Notes: generated by a model not told the origin, from the sequence alone. A DNA stretch of 64,000 bases from Stenotrophomonas maltophilia R551-3 (GCF_000020665.1 NC_011071.1:982501-1046500), one strand, 5' to 3'; shown: positions 34,788-44,111, numbered from the stretch's first letter. Numbers and translations: made by a program.

Positions 34788-35570
34788 ATGGTTGAGCCCA
34801 TCGTCATCGAAGGGCAACGTGCCTGGCTGAAGCAGTACGGCAAGGGAAGCCGGGCGCTGGCCCTGGGCCTGCTCAATTTTGTTGCCCGCCGTTTCCATCT
34901 CGATGCCCTGCGCCCGCCACCGCATCGCGGCGGTGACGCTGCACGCGAAACCGAAGCCCGTCGCCTGGCTGAACTGCAGGCGCAGGGGGTGAACGTGCCC
35001 GATGTGCTGGGTACCGGTCATGCCGCGCTGGTGATCGGCGACAACGGCAGTTCGTTCAATACCTGCCTGCGCGAAGCCGACGAGGCCGGTCGCGACCGGT
35101 TGGTGATGGCAGCGATGCTGGCCATCGCCGAAGCGCATGCGCGTGGCGCCTATTTCGGCCAGCCGCTGCCGCGCAATCTCACCTGGGACGGCCAGAAAGT
35201 AGGCTTCATCGACTTCGAGGAAGATCCGCTGGAAGTGATGGACCTGGCTGAAGCGCAGGCCCGCGACTGGCTGATGTTCGGCTACGGCGTCGCCAAGTAC
35301 TACGCCGACCGCCCCGAGCACCTGCAGGCGATGATGGCCGAGGCGATGGGCGATGTTCAGGCACCGGTGCGCGAGCATGTGCATGCGGTCAGTGGCCGCC
35401 TTCGCAATCTGGCCCGGGTCTGCATGAAGCTGGGCCGTTCAGCGCGCGCGCTGGCGCATTCGATCTTCATCGCCCATGGCGCCAGTACCGCCGGCGTGCT
35501 GATGCTGGTCGGCCTGTGCGTGGATTTCCTCGCCGACGGTGATCTGGACGTCCTGCAGCTGTTCTGCTGA
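34788..35570 (+). CDS. Kinase-like fold protein of unknown function
   Basis: A 260-residue protein with a reduced protein-kinase/LPS-kinase fold: an ATP-lysine candidate in GQRAWLKQYGKG (Lys15), and AHARGAYFGQPLPRNLTWDG followed by VGFIDFEEDP, which resemble the HGDxxxxN and DFG loops of KdkA/WaaP-like kinases. The catalytic HxD Asp is not conserved (the loop reads GAYFGQPLPRN), so it may be inactive or unusual. A hydrophobic segment lies near the C-terminus (STAGVLMLVGLCVDFL). It is inserted between fabH and fabD. RBS AAGGAGG. Substrate unknown. Confidence 0.7.
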   Translation: MVEPIVIEGQRAWLKQYGKGSRALALGLLNFVARRFHLDALRPPPHRGGDAARETEARRLAELQAQGVNVPDVLGTGHAALVIGDNGSSFNTCLREADEAGRDRLVMAAMLAIAEAHARGAYFGQPLPRNLTWDGQKVGFIDFEEDPLEVMDLAEAQARDWLMFGYGVAKYYADRPEHLQAMMAEAMGDVQAPVREHVHAVSGRLRNLARVCMKLGRSARALAHSIFIAHGASTAGVLMLVGLCVDFLADGDLDVLQLFC

Positions 35571-35585
35571 TCATCGGCTGGAGTC

Positions 35586-35614
35586 AGATCCCTTTTCCCA
35601 TCGAAAAGGGATCT
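35586..35614. terminator. Palindrome between the kinase-like gene and fabD
   Basis: AGATCCCTTTT-CCCATCG-AAAAGGGATCT: 11-bp perfect arms. Possibly a terminator or a small dispersed repeat. The T-tract lies inside the stem, so termination is uncertain. Confidence 0.55.
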
Positions 35615-35738
35615 GCCCCCGGATCTCCAGCGCCCTGCGACCCCCATTGACCATACGCGTGCATACGCGCACGTACAGACGACACGGCATGTTCCCCCTT
35701 ATCATGGCCCGCTTCGATTGCAACAAGCGGATGACCGC

Positions 35739-36683
35739 GTGACCGTATCCACCCTCGCTTTTGTCTTCCCCGGCCAGGGCTCGCAGTCTGTGGGCATGCT
35801 GGCCGAGCTGGCCGAACTGCACCCGCAGGTGCGTGAAGCCTTCACCGAGGCATCCGATGGTGCCGGCGTCGACCTGTGGGCGCTGTCCCAGGGCGGCCCG
35901 GAGGAAATGCTCAACCGTACCGAATACACCCAGCCGGCCCTGCTGGCCGCAAGCATCGGCGTGTGGCGCGTCTGGAATGCCGTGGGCGGTCCGCGCCCGT
36001 CGGTGCTGGCCGGTCACAGCCTGGGCGAGTACAGCGCGCTTGTCGCCGCTGGCGCGCTGAGCCTGCACGACGGTGCGCACCTGGTGCGCCTGCGCGGCCA
36101 GCTGATGCAGGAAGCCGCGCCGGCGGGCGTCGGTGCCATGGCCGCCGTGCTCGGCGCCGAGGACCAGCTGGTGCTGGACGTCTGTGCCGAAGCTGCGGGC
36201 AGCCAGGTGGTAGTGCCGGCCAACTTCAATTCACCCGGCCAGATCGTGATCGGCGGCGACGCCGATGCGGTCGACCGTGCGCTGGCGCTGCTGGCCGAGA
36301 AGGGCGTGCGCAAGGCGGTCAAGCTGGCGGTCAGCGTGCCGTCGCATACGCCGCTGATGCGTGAAGCCGCCAACCGCCTGGCCGAAGTGATGGCCGGCCT
36401 GTCCTGGCAGGCACCGCAGCTGCCGGTGGTGCAGAACGTCGATGCCAAGGTCCATGACGGTATCGACGCGATCCGCACCGCGCTGGTGCAGCAGTTGTAC
36501 CAGCCGGTGCAGTGGACCGGGTGCGTGCAGGCGCTGGCTGGCCGCGGCGTCACCCGGATCGCCGAATGCGGCCCCGGCAAGGTGCTGACTGGCCTGGTCA
36601 AGCGCATCGACAAGGCCATTGACGGCCGCTCGCTGGCCACTCCGGGCGACTTCGAAGGCGCCCACGAGGCGTGGTCGGCCTGA
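35739..36683 (+). CDS. fabD: Malonyl-CoA:ACP transacylase
   Basis: A 314-residue enzyme that loads malonate onto ACP. Motifs: FVFPGQGSQSVGML (oxyanion region), GHSLGEYSAL with nucleophile Ser94, and SVPSHTPLM with the catalytic His. The GTG at 35739 is chosen because the family starts with a few residues before LAFVFPGQGSQ. It leads the fabD-fabG-acpP group. Confidence 0.96.
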   Translation: MTVSTLAFVFPGQGSQSVGMLAELAELHPQVREAFTEASDGAGVDLWALSQGGPEEMLNRTEYTQPALLAASIGVWRVWNAVGGPRPSVLAGHSLGEYSALVAAGALSLHDGAHLVRLRGQLMQEAAPAGVGAMAAVLGAEDQLVLDVCAEAAGSQVVVPANFNSPGQIVIGGDADAVDRALALLAEKGVRKAVKLAVSVPSHTPLMREAANRLAEVMAGLSWQAPQLPVVQNVDAKVHDGIDAIRTALVQQLYQPVQWTGCVQALAGRGVTRIAECGPGKVLTGLVKRIDKAIDGRSLATPGDFEGAHEAWSA

Positions 36684-36765
36684 TTGCCCCTGTTCCTGCC
36701 GACCGTGCCGGTCGCCGCTGCAAGCGGCATGGGCGCGGCGGCCGTCCCAGCCTGAGGAAAACATC

Positions 36766-37509
36766 ATGAGCAAGCCCCTGCAGGGTGAAATCGCACTGGT
36801 CACCGGTGCCAGCCGCGGCATTGGTGCCGCCATCGCCGATCTGCTGGCCGCCCAGGGCGCCACCGTCATCGGTACCGCCACCACAGAGTCCGGCGCTGCC
36901 GCGATCGGTGAGCGCCTGGCTGCCCACGGTGGTCATGGCCGTGCCTTGAACGTGACCGACGCTGCCGCGCTGGACAGCGTGCTGGACGGCATCGCCAAGG
37001 AATTCGGCCCGATCTCGATCCTGGTCAACAATGCCGGCATCACCCGCGACAACCTGCTGATGCGCATGAAGGACGAGGACTGGGCGTCGATCATCGACAC
37101 CAACCTGACCAGCGTGTTCCGCACCAGCAAGGCGGTCATGCGCGGCATGATGAAGGCACGCAAGGGCCGCATCATCAACATCGCATCGGTGGTGGGCGTG
37201 ACCGGCAACGCCGGCCAGGCCAACTACGCGGCGGCCAAGGCCGGCATCATCGGCTTCAGCAAGTCGCTGGCCAAGGAAATCGGTTCGCGCGGTGTCACCG
37301 TCAATGTGGTCGCTCCCGGCTTCATCGACACCGACATGACCAAGGCGTTGCCGGAGGAAGCGCGTACCGCGCTGATCAACGACATCGCTCTCGAACGCCT
37401 GGGTTCGCCGGAGGACATCGCCCATGCGGTGGCCTTCCTGGCCGGCCCGGCTGCCGGTTACATCACCGGCGAAACCCTCCATGTGAACGGTGGCATGTAC
37501 ATGCCGTAA
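36766..37509 (+). CDS. fabG: 3-oxoacyl-ACP reductase
   Basis: A 247-residue NADPH-dependent short-chain reductase. TGASRGIG (13-20) binds the cofactor, NNAG is at 88-91, and the catalytic Ser141-Tyr154-Lys158 lie in IASVVG and YAAAK. It reduces 3-oxoacyl-ACP in each elongation cycle. 82 bp after fabD; RBS GAGG. Confidence 0.97.
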   Translation: MSKPLQGEIALVTGASRGIGAAIADLLAAQGATVIGTATTESGAAAIGERLAAHGGHGRALNVTDAAALDSVLDGIAKEFGPISILVNNAGITRDNLLMRMKDEDWASIIDTNLTSVFRTSKAVMRGMMKARKGRIINIASVVGVTGNAGQANYAAAKAGIIGFSKSLAKEIGSRGVTVNVVAPGFIDTDMTKALPEEARTALINDIALERLGSPEDIAHAVAFLAGPAAGYITGETLHVNGGMYMP

Positions 37510-37661
37510 GCAAGGGGCGCAGGGATTGCGCCGCAAGTGGTTGATCTGCTGAGGTTTTTGCTGCGATGCAAGGCCGCGCTGGTTTCCACTACACTATCCC
37601 ACGGCCATCGCCTTTGATGGCGACCACTTTTGAACCACAACTCCATCTGGAGCGAGATCCC

Positions 37662-37901
37662 ATGAGCACCATCGAAGAACGCGTCAAGAAAATCGTCGTC
37701 GAACAGCTTGGCGTCAAGGAAGAAGAAGTCACCACCAGCGCATCGTTCGTCGATGACCTGGGCGCTGACTCGCTGGACACCGTCGAGCTGGTGATGGCCC
37801 TGGAAGAAGAATTCGAGTGCGAGATCCCGGACGAAGAAGCCGAGAAGATCAGCACCGTCCAGGCCGCCATCGACTACGTCAAGGCCCACGTCAAGGCCTG
37901 A
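37662..37901 (+). CDS. acpP: Acyl carrier protein
   Basis: A 79-residue acidic four-helix protein. [20 protein letters not shown] holds the 4'-phosphopantetheine attachment site Ser37. It carries growing acyl chains for the Fab enzymes coded around it. RBS GGAG. The 152-bp gap before it probably holds its own promoter, as acpP is usually highly expressed, but I could not pin one down. Confidence 0.98.
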   Translation: MSTIEERVKKIVVEQLGVKEEEVTTSASFVDDLGADSLDTVELVMALEEEFECEIPDEEAEKISTVQAAIDYVKAHVKA

Positions 37902-37954
37902 TGTCAGACGGCAGTGCGCGCGCGGGCTCACGCTCGCCGCGCACCGCACCCCAT

Positions 37955-37974
37955 GGGGCCGCTGTTGCGGCCCC
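37955..37974 (+). terminator. Hairpin between acpP and fabF
   Basis: GGGGCCGC-TGTT-GCGGCCCC followed by GTGTGTTTG: perfect 8-bp GC stem. A likely (partial) terminator that lets acpP be expressed above fabF. Confidence 0.75.
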
Positions 37975-38044
37975 GTGTGTTTGAGCATCACATCGAAGCA
38001 AACCGAGTTACCCGTAGAAACCATCCGGGTCAGGAGAAACAGCA

Positions 38045-39307
38045 ATGAAGCGTCGCGTCGTCGTAACCGGCCTGGGTATCGTCTCGCCGTTGGGCAATGA
38101 TCTGGCCAGCAGCTGGGAAGGCATCACCCATGGCCGTTCGGGCATCGGTCCGCTGACCAACGTTTCTGATGCCTATCTGGATCGGTTCACCACCAAGATT
38201 GCAGGTGAAGTCAAGGGATTCGACATCACCGCCGACAACGAACTGTTCGGCAAATTCCGGGTCAGCGGCAAGGATGCCAAGAAGATGGACCCGTTCATCC
38301 ATTACGGCCTCGGTGCCTCGTTCATGGCCCTGCATGATTCGGGCCTGGAGATCACCGAAGCCAATGCCGATCGCATGGGCGCCATCGTTGGCGCCGGCAT
38401 CGGCGGCCTGCTCGGCATTGAAGAGCAGACCATCGAGTTCCACGAGGGCAAGAAGATCTCGCCCTTCTACGTGCCCAAGACCATCATCAACATGCTGCCG
38501 GGCCAGCTGAGCATCATCACCGGCCTGAAGGGCCCGTCGTTCTCGGCGGTGTCGGCGTGCGCGACCTCGAACCATTCGATCGGTACCGCGATGCGCATGA
38601 TCCAGTACGGCGATGCCGACGTGATGGTGGTCGGTGGTGCCGAGCGCGGCTCCTCGCCGACCGCAGTGGGCGGCTTCTGCGCGATGAAGGCCATGAGCAC
38701 CCGCAATGACGCTCCGGAACAGGCCTCGCGCCCGTGGGACAAGGACCGCGACGGCTTCGTGCTGGGCGACGGCGCCGGCATCCTGATCCTGGAAGAGTAC
38801 GAGCACGCCAAGGCACGTGGCGCGAAGATCTACTGCGAACTGGCCGGCTTCGGCGCCAGCTCCGACGCGTACCACATGACCGCCCCGAGCGAGAACGGCG
38901 AAGGCGCCGCGCGCTGCATGGTCATGGCCATGAAGGACGCCGGCGTGACCCCGGAACAGGTCGGTTACCTCAACGCGCATGGCACCTCCACGCCGCTGGG
39001 TGACCTGGGCGAAACCATGGCGATGAAGACCGCCTTCGGCGACCACGCCTACAAGATGATGGTCAGCTCCACCAAGTCGATGACCGGCCACCTGCTGGGT
39101 GCTGCCGGCGGCGTGGAAGCGATCTTCTCGGTGATGGCGCTGCAGGACAACGTCATCCCGCCGACCATCAACCTGCAGCAGCCGGGCGAAGGCTGCGACC
39201 TGGACTACGTGCCCAACGAAGCACGCCGGGCCAAGGTCGACGTGGTGATGTCGAATGGTTTCGGCTTCGGCGGCACCAACGGCACGCTGATCTTCAAGCG
39301 CGTCTGA
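38045..39307 (+). CDS. fabF: Beta-ketoacyl-ACP synthase II
   Basis: A 420-residue condensing enzyme for chain elongation. Triad: Cys172 (SACATSNHSIG), His312 (NAHGTSTPLGD) and His349 (SMTGHLLGAAG). RBS CAGGAG. It is followed by a SMAG element and pabB. Confidence 0.97.
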   Translation: MKRRVVVTGLGIVSPLGNDLASSWEGITHGRSGIGPLTNVSDAYLDRFTTKIAGEVKGFDITADNELFGKFRVSGKDAKKMDPFIHYGLGASFMALHDSGLEITEANADRMGAIVGAGIGGLLGIEEQTIEFHEGKKISPFYVPKTIINMLPGQLSIITGLKGPSFSAVSACATSNHSIGTAMRMIQYGDADVMVVGGAERGSSPTAVGGFCAMKAMSTRNDAPEQASRPWDKDRDGFVLGDGAGILILEEYEHAKARGAKIYCELAGFGASSDAYHMTAPSENGEGAARCMVMAMKDAGVTPEQVGYLNAHGTSTPLGDLGETMAMKTAFGDHAYKMMVSSTKSMTGHLLGAAGGVEAIFSVMALQDNVIPPTINLQQPGEGCDLDYVPNEARRAKVDVVMSNGFGFGGTNGTLIFKRV

Positions 39308-39315
39308 CCGACGTT

Positions 39316-39337
39316 GTAGAGTCGAGCCATGCTCGAC
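39316..39337. repeat. SMAG-type palindrome
   Basis: GTAGAGTCGAGCCATGCTCGAC, the same variant as at 32038 and 44047. Confidence 0.88.
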
Positions 39338-39399
39338 TTTACATACGAAGAAGCCGCCGCAAGGCGGCTTCCGTGCATCTGAACCCCGAACTGGCCGCC

Positions 39400-40764
39400 A
39401 TGACCCACGCCCCGCTGATCCACCCGCTGCCGCACCCGATCGACCTGCTGGCCCTGCAGCAGCACGACCCGGCGCGCTTCCCGCTGCTGATGGAATCCAC
39501 TGCCTCGGGCACCGCCCAGGGCCGCTGGAGCCTGCTGCTGGCCGCGCAGGGCGATTGCCTGCGGCTGGATGCCGATGGCCGGGTGCGTGACCAGCGCGAC
39601 GTGGTGCAGGCCGGCAGCTTCCTGCAGGTGCTGGACCGTGCCTGGCAGCGCGAACGCCTGCCGCATGACGGCAGCCACAGCCTGCCGTTCCGCGGCGGTT
39701 GGGCGTTGATGCTGGATTACGAAGTGGCCAGCCAGATCGAAACCGTGCTGCCGTCGCGTGCGCGCGATGACGGTCGCCCGACCGCGCTGGCGCTGCGCTG
39801 CCCGGCGGCGGTGCTGCACGATCACCACAACGACGCCAGCTTCGTCATCGCCGAAGCCGGTGAGCATGCGCTGCTGGATGCGTTGGTGGCACTGGCCTCG
39901 GCCGTGCTGCCCGAAGCAGGGCAGGGCTGGTTGCCGCCGCAGTCGGTCGGCGAGGACGCGCCGCAGCGCTTCACCGACGGCGTGCGCCGGGTGATCGAGT
40001 ACCTGCGCGCCGGCGACGTGTTCCAGGTGAACCTGTCGCGGCGCTGGAGCGCACAGTTCGCCGCGCCGGTCAGTCCCCAGGCGCTGTACGCGCAGCTGCG
40101 CCGCGCCAACCCGGCCCCGTTCGCCGGCCTGTTCACCGCGCACGGCCGCCACGTGGTCAGTTCCTCGCCGGAACGGCTGGTGTCGGTGCACGCCGGCCAT
40201 GCGCAGACCCGGCCGATTGCCGGCACCCGCCCGCGCTTCGAAGGCGATGACGATGCCGCGCGCATCCAGGAGCTGGTCGGCCACCCGAAGGAGCGTGCCG
40301 AGCACGTGATGCTGATCGACCTGGAGCGCAACGACCTGGGCCGCATCTGCCTGCCTGGTACCGTGGTGGTCGATGAACTGATGACCGTGGAAAGTTACGC
40401 CCACGTGCACCACATCGTCAGCAATGTCAGTGGCCATCTGCGTCCAGACGTGACCCCGGGTGAAGTGATCGCCGCCACCTTCCCCGGCGGCACCATCACC
40501 GGCTGCCCGAAGGTGCGCTGTATGCAGATCATCAGCGAACTGGAGCAGGTGCCGCGCGGTGCCTACACCGGCGCCTTCGGTTGGCTGAACCGCGATGGCG
40601 ACCTGGACCTGAACATCCTGATCCGCACCGCCGAAGTGGACGGCCACGAGGTGAGCTTCCGCACCGGCGCCGGCATCGTGGTCGACTCGGACCCGGACAA
40701 GGAACTGGACGAGACCCGCGCCAAGGCCCGCGGCCTGCTGCGCGCGCTCGGCCAGCAGGGGTAG
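39400..40764 (+). CDS. pabB: Aminodeoxychorismate synthase component I
   Basis: A 454-residue chorismate-utilising enzyme that forms 4-amino-4-deoxychorismate for folate. It has DVFQVNLSRRW, SSSPERLVS, LIDLERNDLGRI, FPGGTITGCPKVR and GAGIVVDSDP. The lysine of the E. coli PIKGT motif (Lys274) is replaced: here the motif is PIAGT with Ala274, as in anthranilate synthase TrpE. Gene context (the place held by pabC in E. coli) and overall similarity still favour PabB. Start ATG 39400 is preferred over GTG 39373. The TAG stop is formed by the GTAG of a SMAG element. Confidence 0.88.
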   Translation: MTHAPLIHPLPHPIDLLALQQHDPARFPLLMESTASGTAQGRWSLLLAAQGDCLRLDADGRVRDQRDVVQAGSFLQVLDRAWQRERLPHDGSHSLPFRGGWALMLDYEVASQIETVLPSRARDDGRPTALALRCPAAVLHDHHNDASFVIAEAGEHALLDALVALASAVLPEAGQGWLPPQSVGEDAPQRFTDGVRRVIEYLRAGDVFQVNLSRRWSAQFAAPVSPQALYAQLRRANPAPFAGLFTAHGRHVVSSSPERLVSVHAGHAQTRPIAGTRPRFEGDDDAARIQELVGHPKERAEHVMLIDLERNDLGRICLPGTVVVDELMTVESYAHVHHIVSNVSGHLRPDVTPGEVIAATFPGGTITGCPKVRCMQIISELEQVPRGAYTGAFGWLNRDGDLDLNILIRTAEVDGHEVSFRTGAGIVVDSDPDKELDETRAKARGLLRALGQQG

Positions 40765-40833
40765 TTCCGGCCGCTGGCCGGCAACCTCATGCACCCATGA
40801 TCCGCGCGATCGCCGGCCAGCGGCCGGCACTAC
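40761..40833. repeat. SMAG-type inverted pair
   Basis: GTAGTTCCGGCCGCTGGCCGGC at 40761 and an inverted partner ending GGCACTAC at 40833; a related GTGGGTGCCGACC-type unit follows near 40860. The first GTAG overlaps the stop of pabB. Confidence 0.85.
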
Positions 40834-40961
40834 CGGTACCAGTGGGAGCCATTGTTTGGGTGGGTGCCGACCGTTGGTCGGCACGCAGGCGCCACCCCGG
40901 TCATGACCCCACACCACCGGCACGGTATCCTGCACGACGGAATCGAGTTCAGAGGTAGTCC

Positions 40962-42023
40962 ATGGCGGGAGCCAAGCGCGGGTGTCTGTTCGTGGTAACG
41001 CTGGTGGTGGTGCTGGCCGCCGTCGTGGCCGGCGCGGGCGCGTGGTTCTTCTACCAGCAGACCCGGTTCGCCGACGCTCCGATCACCCCGTCCGCCGAAA
41101 GCGTGGTCATCGCCAGTGGCGACGGCATGAACACGGTGCTGCGCAAGCTGCGCGACGCCGGCGTGGACGAGGGCCAGGACGCGCAGTGGCAGCTGCTGGC
41201 GCGCCAGCTCGATGCGGCCGGCAAACTGAAGGTGGGTGAGTACGCGCTCAGCAACGACCTGACCCCGCGTGATCTGCTGCTGCGCATGCGCGCCGGCAAG
41301 GTGCTGCAGCACCGCGTCACGATCATTGAAGGCTGGAACATCCGCCAGTTGCGTGCCGCGCTCAAGCGCGCCGAGCCGCTGCTGCACACCACCGACAACC
41401 TCGATGACGCCGCGTTGATGCAGCGCCTCGGCTTCGGTGGCCAGCATCCGGAAGGTCGTTTCCTGCCGGAGACCTATGTCTACCAGCGCGGCGACAGTGA
41501 CCTGGACGTGCTCAAGCGCGCCCACGGTGCGATGGAGAAGGCACTGGACGAGGCGTGGGAAAGTCGTGCGCCGGACCTGCCGATCAATACGCCCTACGAG
41601 CTGCTGACGATGGCGTCGATCATCGAAAAGGAAACCGCGCTGGCCAGCGAGCGCCCGCAGATTGCCGGGGTGTTCATGCGCCGCCTGAAGATCGGCATGC
41701 GCCTGCAGACCGACCCGACCGTGATCTACGGCATCGGCGCGGCGTATGACGGCAACATCCGCCGCCGCGACCTGACCACCGATACGCCCTACAACACCTA
41801 TACGCGTGCGGGCCTGACCCCGACCCCGATCGCCATGCCCAGCCGCGACGCGCTGATGGCGGCCGCACAGCCGGCTGCGGGCGACGCGCTGTACTTCGTC
41901 GCGGTCGGCGATGGCAGTGGCGCGCATGTGTTCTCGCCCAGCCTGGACCAGCACAACGCCGCAGTGGCCCGCTACCTGCAGCAGCTGCGCCAGCAACGCA
42001 CCAAGGAGACCCCGGCGCAATGA
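40962..42023 (+). CDS. mltG: Endolytic murein transglycosylase
   Basis: A 353-residue YceG/MltG enzyme anchored by one N-terminal helix (GCLFVVTLVVVLAAVVAGAG). It cleaves nascent glycan strands in the periplasm, setting their ends. A LysM-like part (VVIASGDGMNTVLRKLRDAG) precedes the catalytic domain, with Glu222 in SIIEKET and the EGRFLPETYVY and LQTDPTVIYG motifs. It overlaps tmk by 4 bp (ATGA). Confidence 0.95.
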   Translation: MAGAKRGCLFVVTLVVVLAAVVAGAGAWFFYQQTRFADAPITPSAESVVIASGDGMNTVLRKLRDAGVDEGQDAQWQLLARQLDAAGKLKVGEYALSNDLTPRDLLLRMRAGKVLQHRVTIIEGWNIRQLRAALKRAEPLLHTTDNLDDAALMQRLGFGGQHPEGRFLPETYVYQRGDSDLDVLKRAHGAMEKALDEAWESRAPDLPINTPYELLTMASIIEKETALASERPQIAGVFMRRLKIGMRLQTDPTVIYGIGAAYDGNIRRRDLTTDTPYNTYTRAGLTPTPIAMPSRDALMAAAQPAAGDALYFVAVGDGSGAHVFSPSLDQHNAAVARYLQQLRQQRTKETPAQ

Positions 42024-42685
42024 GTCCCGCGCTGCTTCGCCATCCCCGTTTCGTCAGCCTGGAAGGTGGCGAGGGCGCGGGCAAGACCACCGCCATCAAC
42101 GCCATCCGCGATTGCCTGCGCAGCCACGGCCACGAAGTGGTGCTGACCCGCGAGCCGGGTGGTACACCGTTGGCCGAGCGCATCCGCGGCCTGGTGCTGA
42201 AACCCGATGCCGAAATCGCCGCCGAGCCGCTCAGCGCCGAAGCCGAGTTGCTGCTGGTGTTCGCTGCACGCGCGCAGCATGTGCGCCAGGTGATCCAGCC
42301 GGCCCTGCAGCGCGGCGCCTATGTGCTGAGTGATCGCTTCACCGATTCCAGCTACGCCTACCAGGGCGGTGGCCGTGGCCTCGACCTGCAGTGGATTGCC
42401 GACCTGGAGCGTCGCGCCGTGGGCCTGCTGCCGGGCCTGACCCTGCTGCTGGATGTGGAGGTTGCTGTGGGCCGCGCGCGTGCCAATGGTCGCGACCTGT
42501 GGCCTGACCGCATCGAAAGCGAGCAGGACGACTTCTTCCAGCGCGTGCGCGAGGTGTTCCGCAGTCGTGCGCAGCAGGATCCGCAGCGCTTTGCGTTGAT
42601 CGATGCCGGACAGGTGCAGGAACGCGTGGCGGCCGATGTGGTCGCATGCGTCGAGCGCTGGCTGCAGGACGGGGAGGGCGCATGA
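42020..42685 (+). CDS. tmk: Thymidylate kinase
   Basis: A 221-residue dTMP kinase: P-loop GGEGAGKT (16-23), LTREPGGT, and the DRFTDSSYAYQGGGRG substrate loop. The LID has RANGRDLWPDRIE. Overlaps mltG and holB by 4 bp on each side. Confidence 0.97.
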   Translation: MSPALLRHPRFVSLEGGEGAGKTTAINAIRDCLRSHGHEVVLTREPGGTPLAERIRGLVLKPDAEIAAEPLSAEAELLLVFAARAQHVRQVIQPALQRGAYVLSDRFTDSSYAYQGGGRGLDLQWIADLERRAVGLLPGLTLLLDVEVAVGRARANGRDLWPDRIESEQDDFFQRVREVFRSRAQQDPQRFALIDAGQVQERVAADVVACVERWLQDGEGA

Positions 42686-43638
42686 GCACGTTCTCGCCGT
42701 GGCAGCAGCGCGCGTTCGAACAGACGGTCGCCGCGCTCGATGCTGATCGGCTCGGCCATGGCCTGCTGATCTGTGGCCCGGCCGGACTGGGTAAGCGCGA
42801 GGTGGCGTTGGCCCTTGCCGACCATGTGCTGGCGCGCGGCGATGCCGCGCATGCCACGCGCACGCGCCAGCTGATCGCCGCCGGCACCCATCCGGACCTG
42901 CAGCTGGTCAGCTTCATTCCGAACAAGAGTGGCGACAAGCTGCGCACCGAGATCGTCATCGAGCAGGTGCGCGAGATCACCAACAAACTGGCGTTGACCC
43001 CGCAGTACGGCGTGGCGCAGGTGGTGATCGTCGACCCGGCCGATGCCATCAACCGTTCGGCGGCCAACGCGCTGCTGAAAACACTGGAAGAGCCGCAGCC
43101 CGGTCGCTACCTGTGGCTGATAAGCAGCGACCCGGCGCGCCTGCCGCAGACCATCCGCAGTCGCTGCCAGCGCCTGGAATTCAAGCTGCCGCCGCGTGAG
43201 GAAGCGCTGGCGTGGCTGCAGCACCAAGGGCACAGCGAAGCATCCGCGCGCGAAGCCCTGGACGCCGCGCGCGGCCATCCCGGCCAGGCCGACAACTGGC
43301 TGCGCGAAGACGGCCTGAGCCTGCGCCGTGAGGTGGGCCGCGAACTGGAGCAGCTGGCCGCCGGCAAGACCGGCGCGGTGGAGCTGGCGCAGAAGTGGTG
43401 CGGTGATGACAACGCGGCGCTGCGCCTGCGCTTTGCCGCCGACCTGGCGCTGGCCCAGGCCAGCACCGATGCCTTGACCACGCCGGAGCGATTGCACAAG
43501 CTTGCAGCCTGGTTCGATGCGGCTAACCGCACCCGCGACCTGCTGCGCACCACGGTGCGTGCAGACCTTGCGGTGGTCGAGTTGCTGCTGGCCTGGAACA
43601 AGGTGAACGAGCGGCCTGCCGCAAGGGGAAATCGATGA
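42682..43638 (+). CDS. holB: DNA polymerase III subunit delta'
   Basis: A 318-residue clamp-loader subunit. It has GPAGLGKREVALALA, ITNKLALTPQYGVAQVVIVDPAD and NALLKTLEEPQPGRYLWLISSDPARLPQTIRSRCQ. The four-cysteine zinc module of the E. coli protein is missing: the corresponding loop reads ARGDAAHATRTRQLIAAGTHPDL. Overlaps tmk and pilZ. Confidence 0.93.
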   Translation: MSTFSPWQQRAFEQTVAALDADRLGHGLLICGPAGLGKREVALALADHVLARGDAAHATRTRQLIAAGTHPDLQLVSFIPNKSGDKLRTEIVIEQVREITNKLALTPQYGVAQVVIVDPADAINRSAANALLKTLEEPQPGRYLWLISSDPARLPQTIRSRCQRLEFKLPPREEALAWLQHQGHSEASAREALDAARGHPGQADNWLREDGLSLRREVGRELEQLAAGKTGAVELAQKWCGDDNAALRLRFAADLALAQASTDALTTPERLHKLAAWFDAANRTRDLLRTTVRADLAVVELLLAWNKVNERPAARGNR

Positions 43639-43988
43639 GTGCCAGCAACGCCCGCCAGGGCATCCTGTCCCTGGCTGTGAAGGACAAAGCCGCGCTGTAC
43701 AGCGCGTACATGCCGTTCGTGAAGAATGGCGGCATCTTCGTGCCCACGCCCAAGCGCTACTTCCTGGGCGACGAGGTGTTCCTGCTGCTGACCCTGCCTG
43801 ATTCCAGCGAGCGCCTGCCGGTGGCCGGCAAGGTGATCTGGGTGACCCCGGCCGGCGCGCAGGGCAACCGCACCGCTGGCATCGGCGTGCAGCTGGCCGA
43901 CGGTGCCGAAGGCGAGGGCGTGCGCCACAAGATCGAGACGCTGCTGGCCGGCCTGACCAGCTCGGACAAGCCGACGCATACGATGTGA
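43635..43988 (+). CDS. pilZ: PilZ domain protein (type IV pilus)
   Basis: A 117-residue PilZ-domain protein. It lacks the RxxxR c-di-GMP-binding arm and keeps PFVKNGGIFVPT and GKVIWVTP, as in the xanthomonad PilZ needed for type IV pili through partners such as FimX and PilB. It ends the mltG-tmk-holB-pilZ unit of 4-bp overlaps. Confidence 0.92.
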   Translation: MSASNARQGILSLAVKDKAALYSAYMPFVKNGGIFVPTPKRYFLGDEVFLLLTLPDSSERLPVAGKVIWVTPAGAQGNRTAGIGVQLADGAEGEGVRHKIETLLAGLTSSDKPTHTM

Positions 43989-44046
43989 GGTGGCGCTGGG
44001 CCATGCCCGGCTGCATGCCCCGAAACACCCGTGACCCCGCCCTTCT

Positions 44047-44068
44047 GTAGAGTCGAGCCATGCTCGAC
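44047..44068. repeat. SMAG-type palindrome
   Basis: GTAGAGTCGAGCCATGCTCGAC just upstream of the tRNA-Val promoter. Confidence 0.88.
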
Positions 44069-44111
44069 TGCGGCCCTCGAAAACACCCGTGAACACGAAT
44101 GTGAAAAACGG

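Noticed and set aside
43107..44096. 329-codon reverse frame over holB-pilZ
   Set aside because: It overlaps three convincing genes and has no recognisable domain or RBS.
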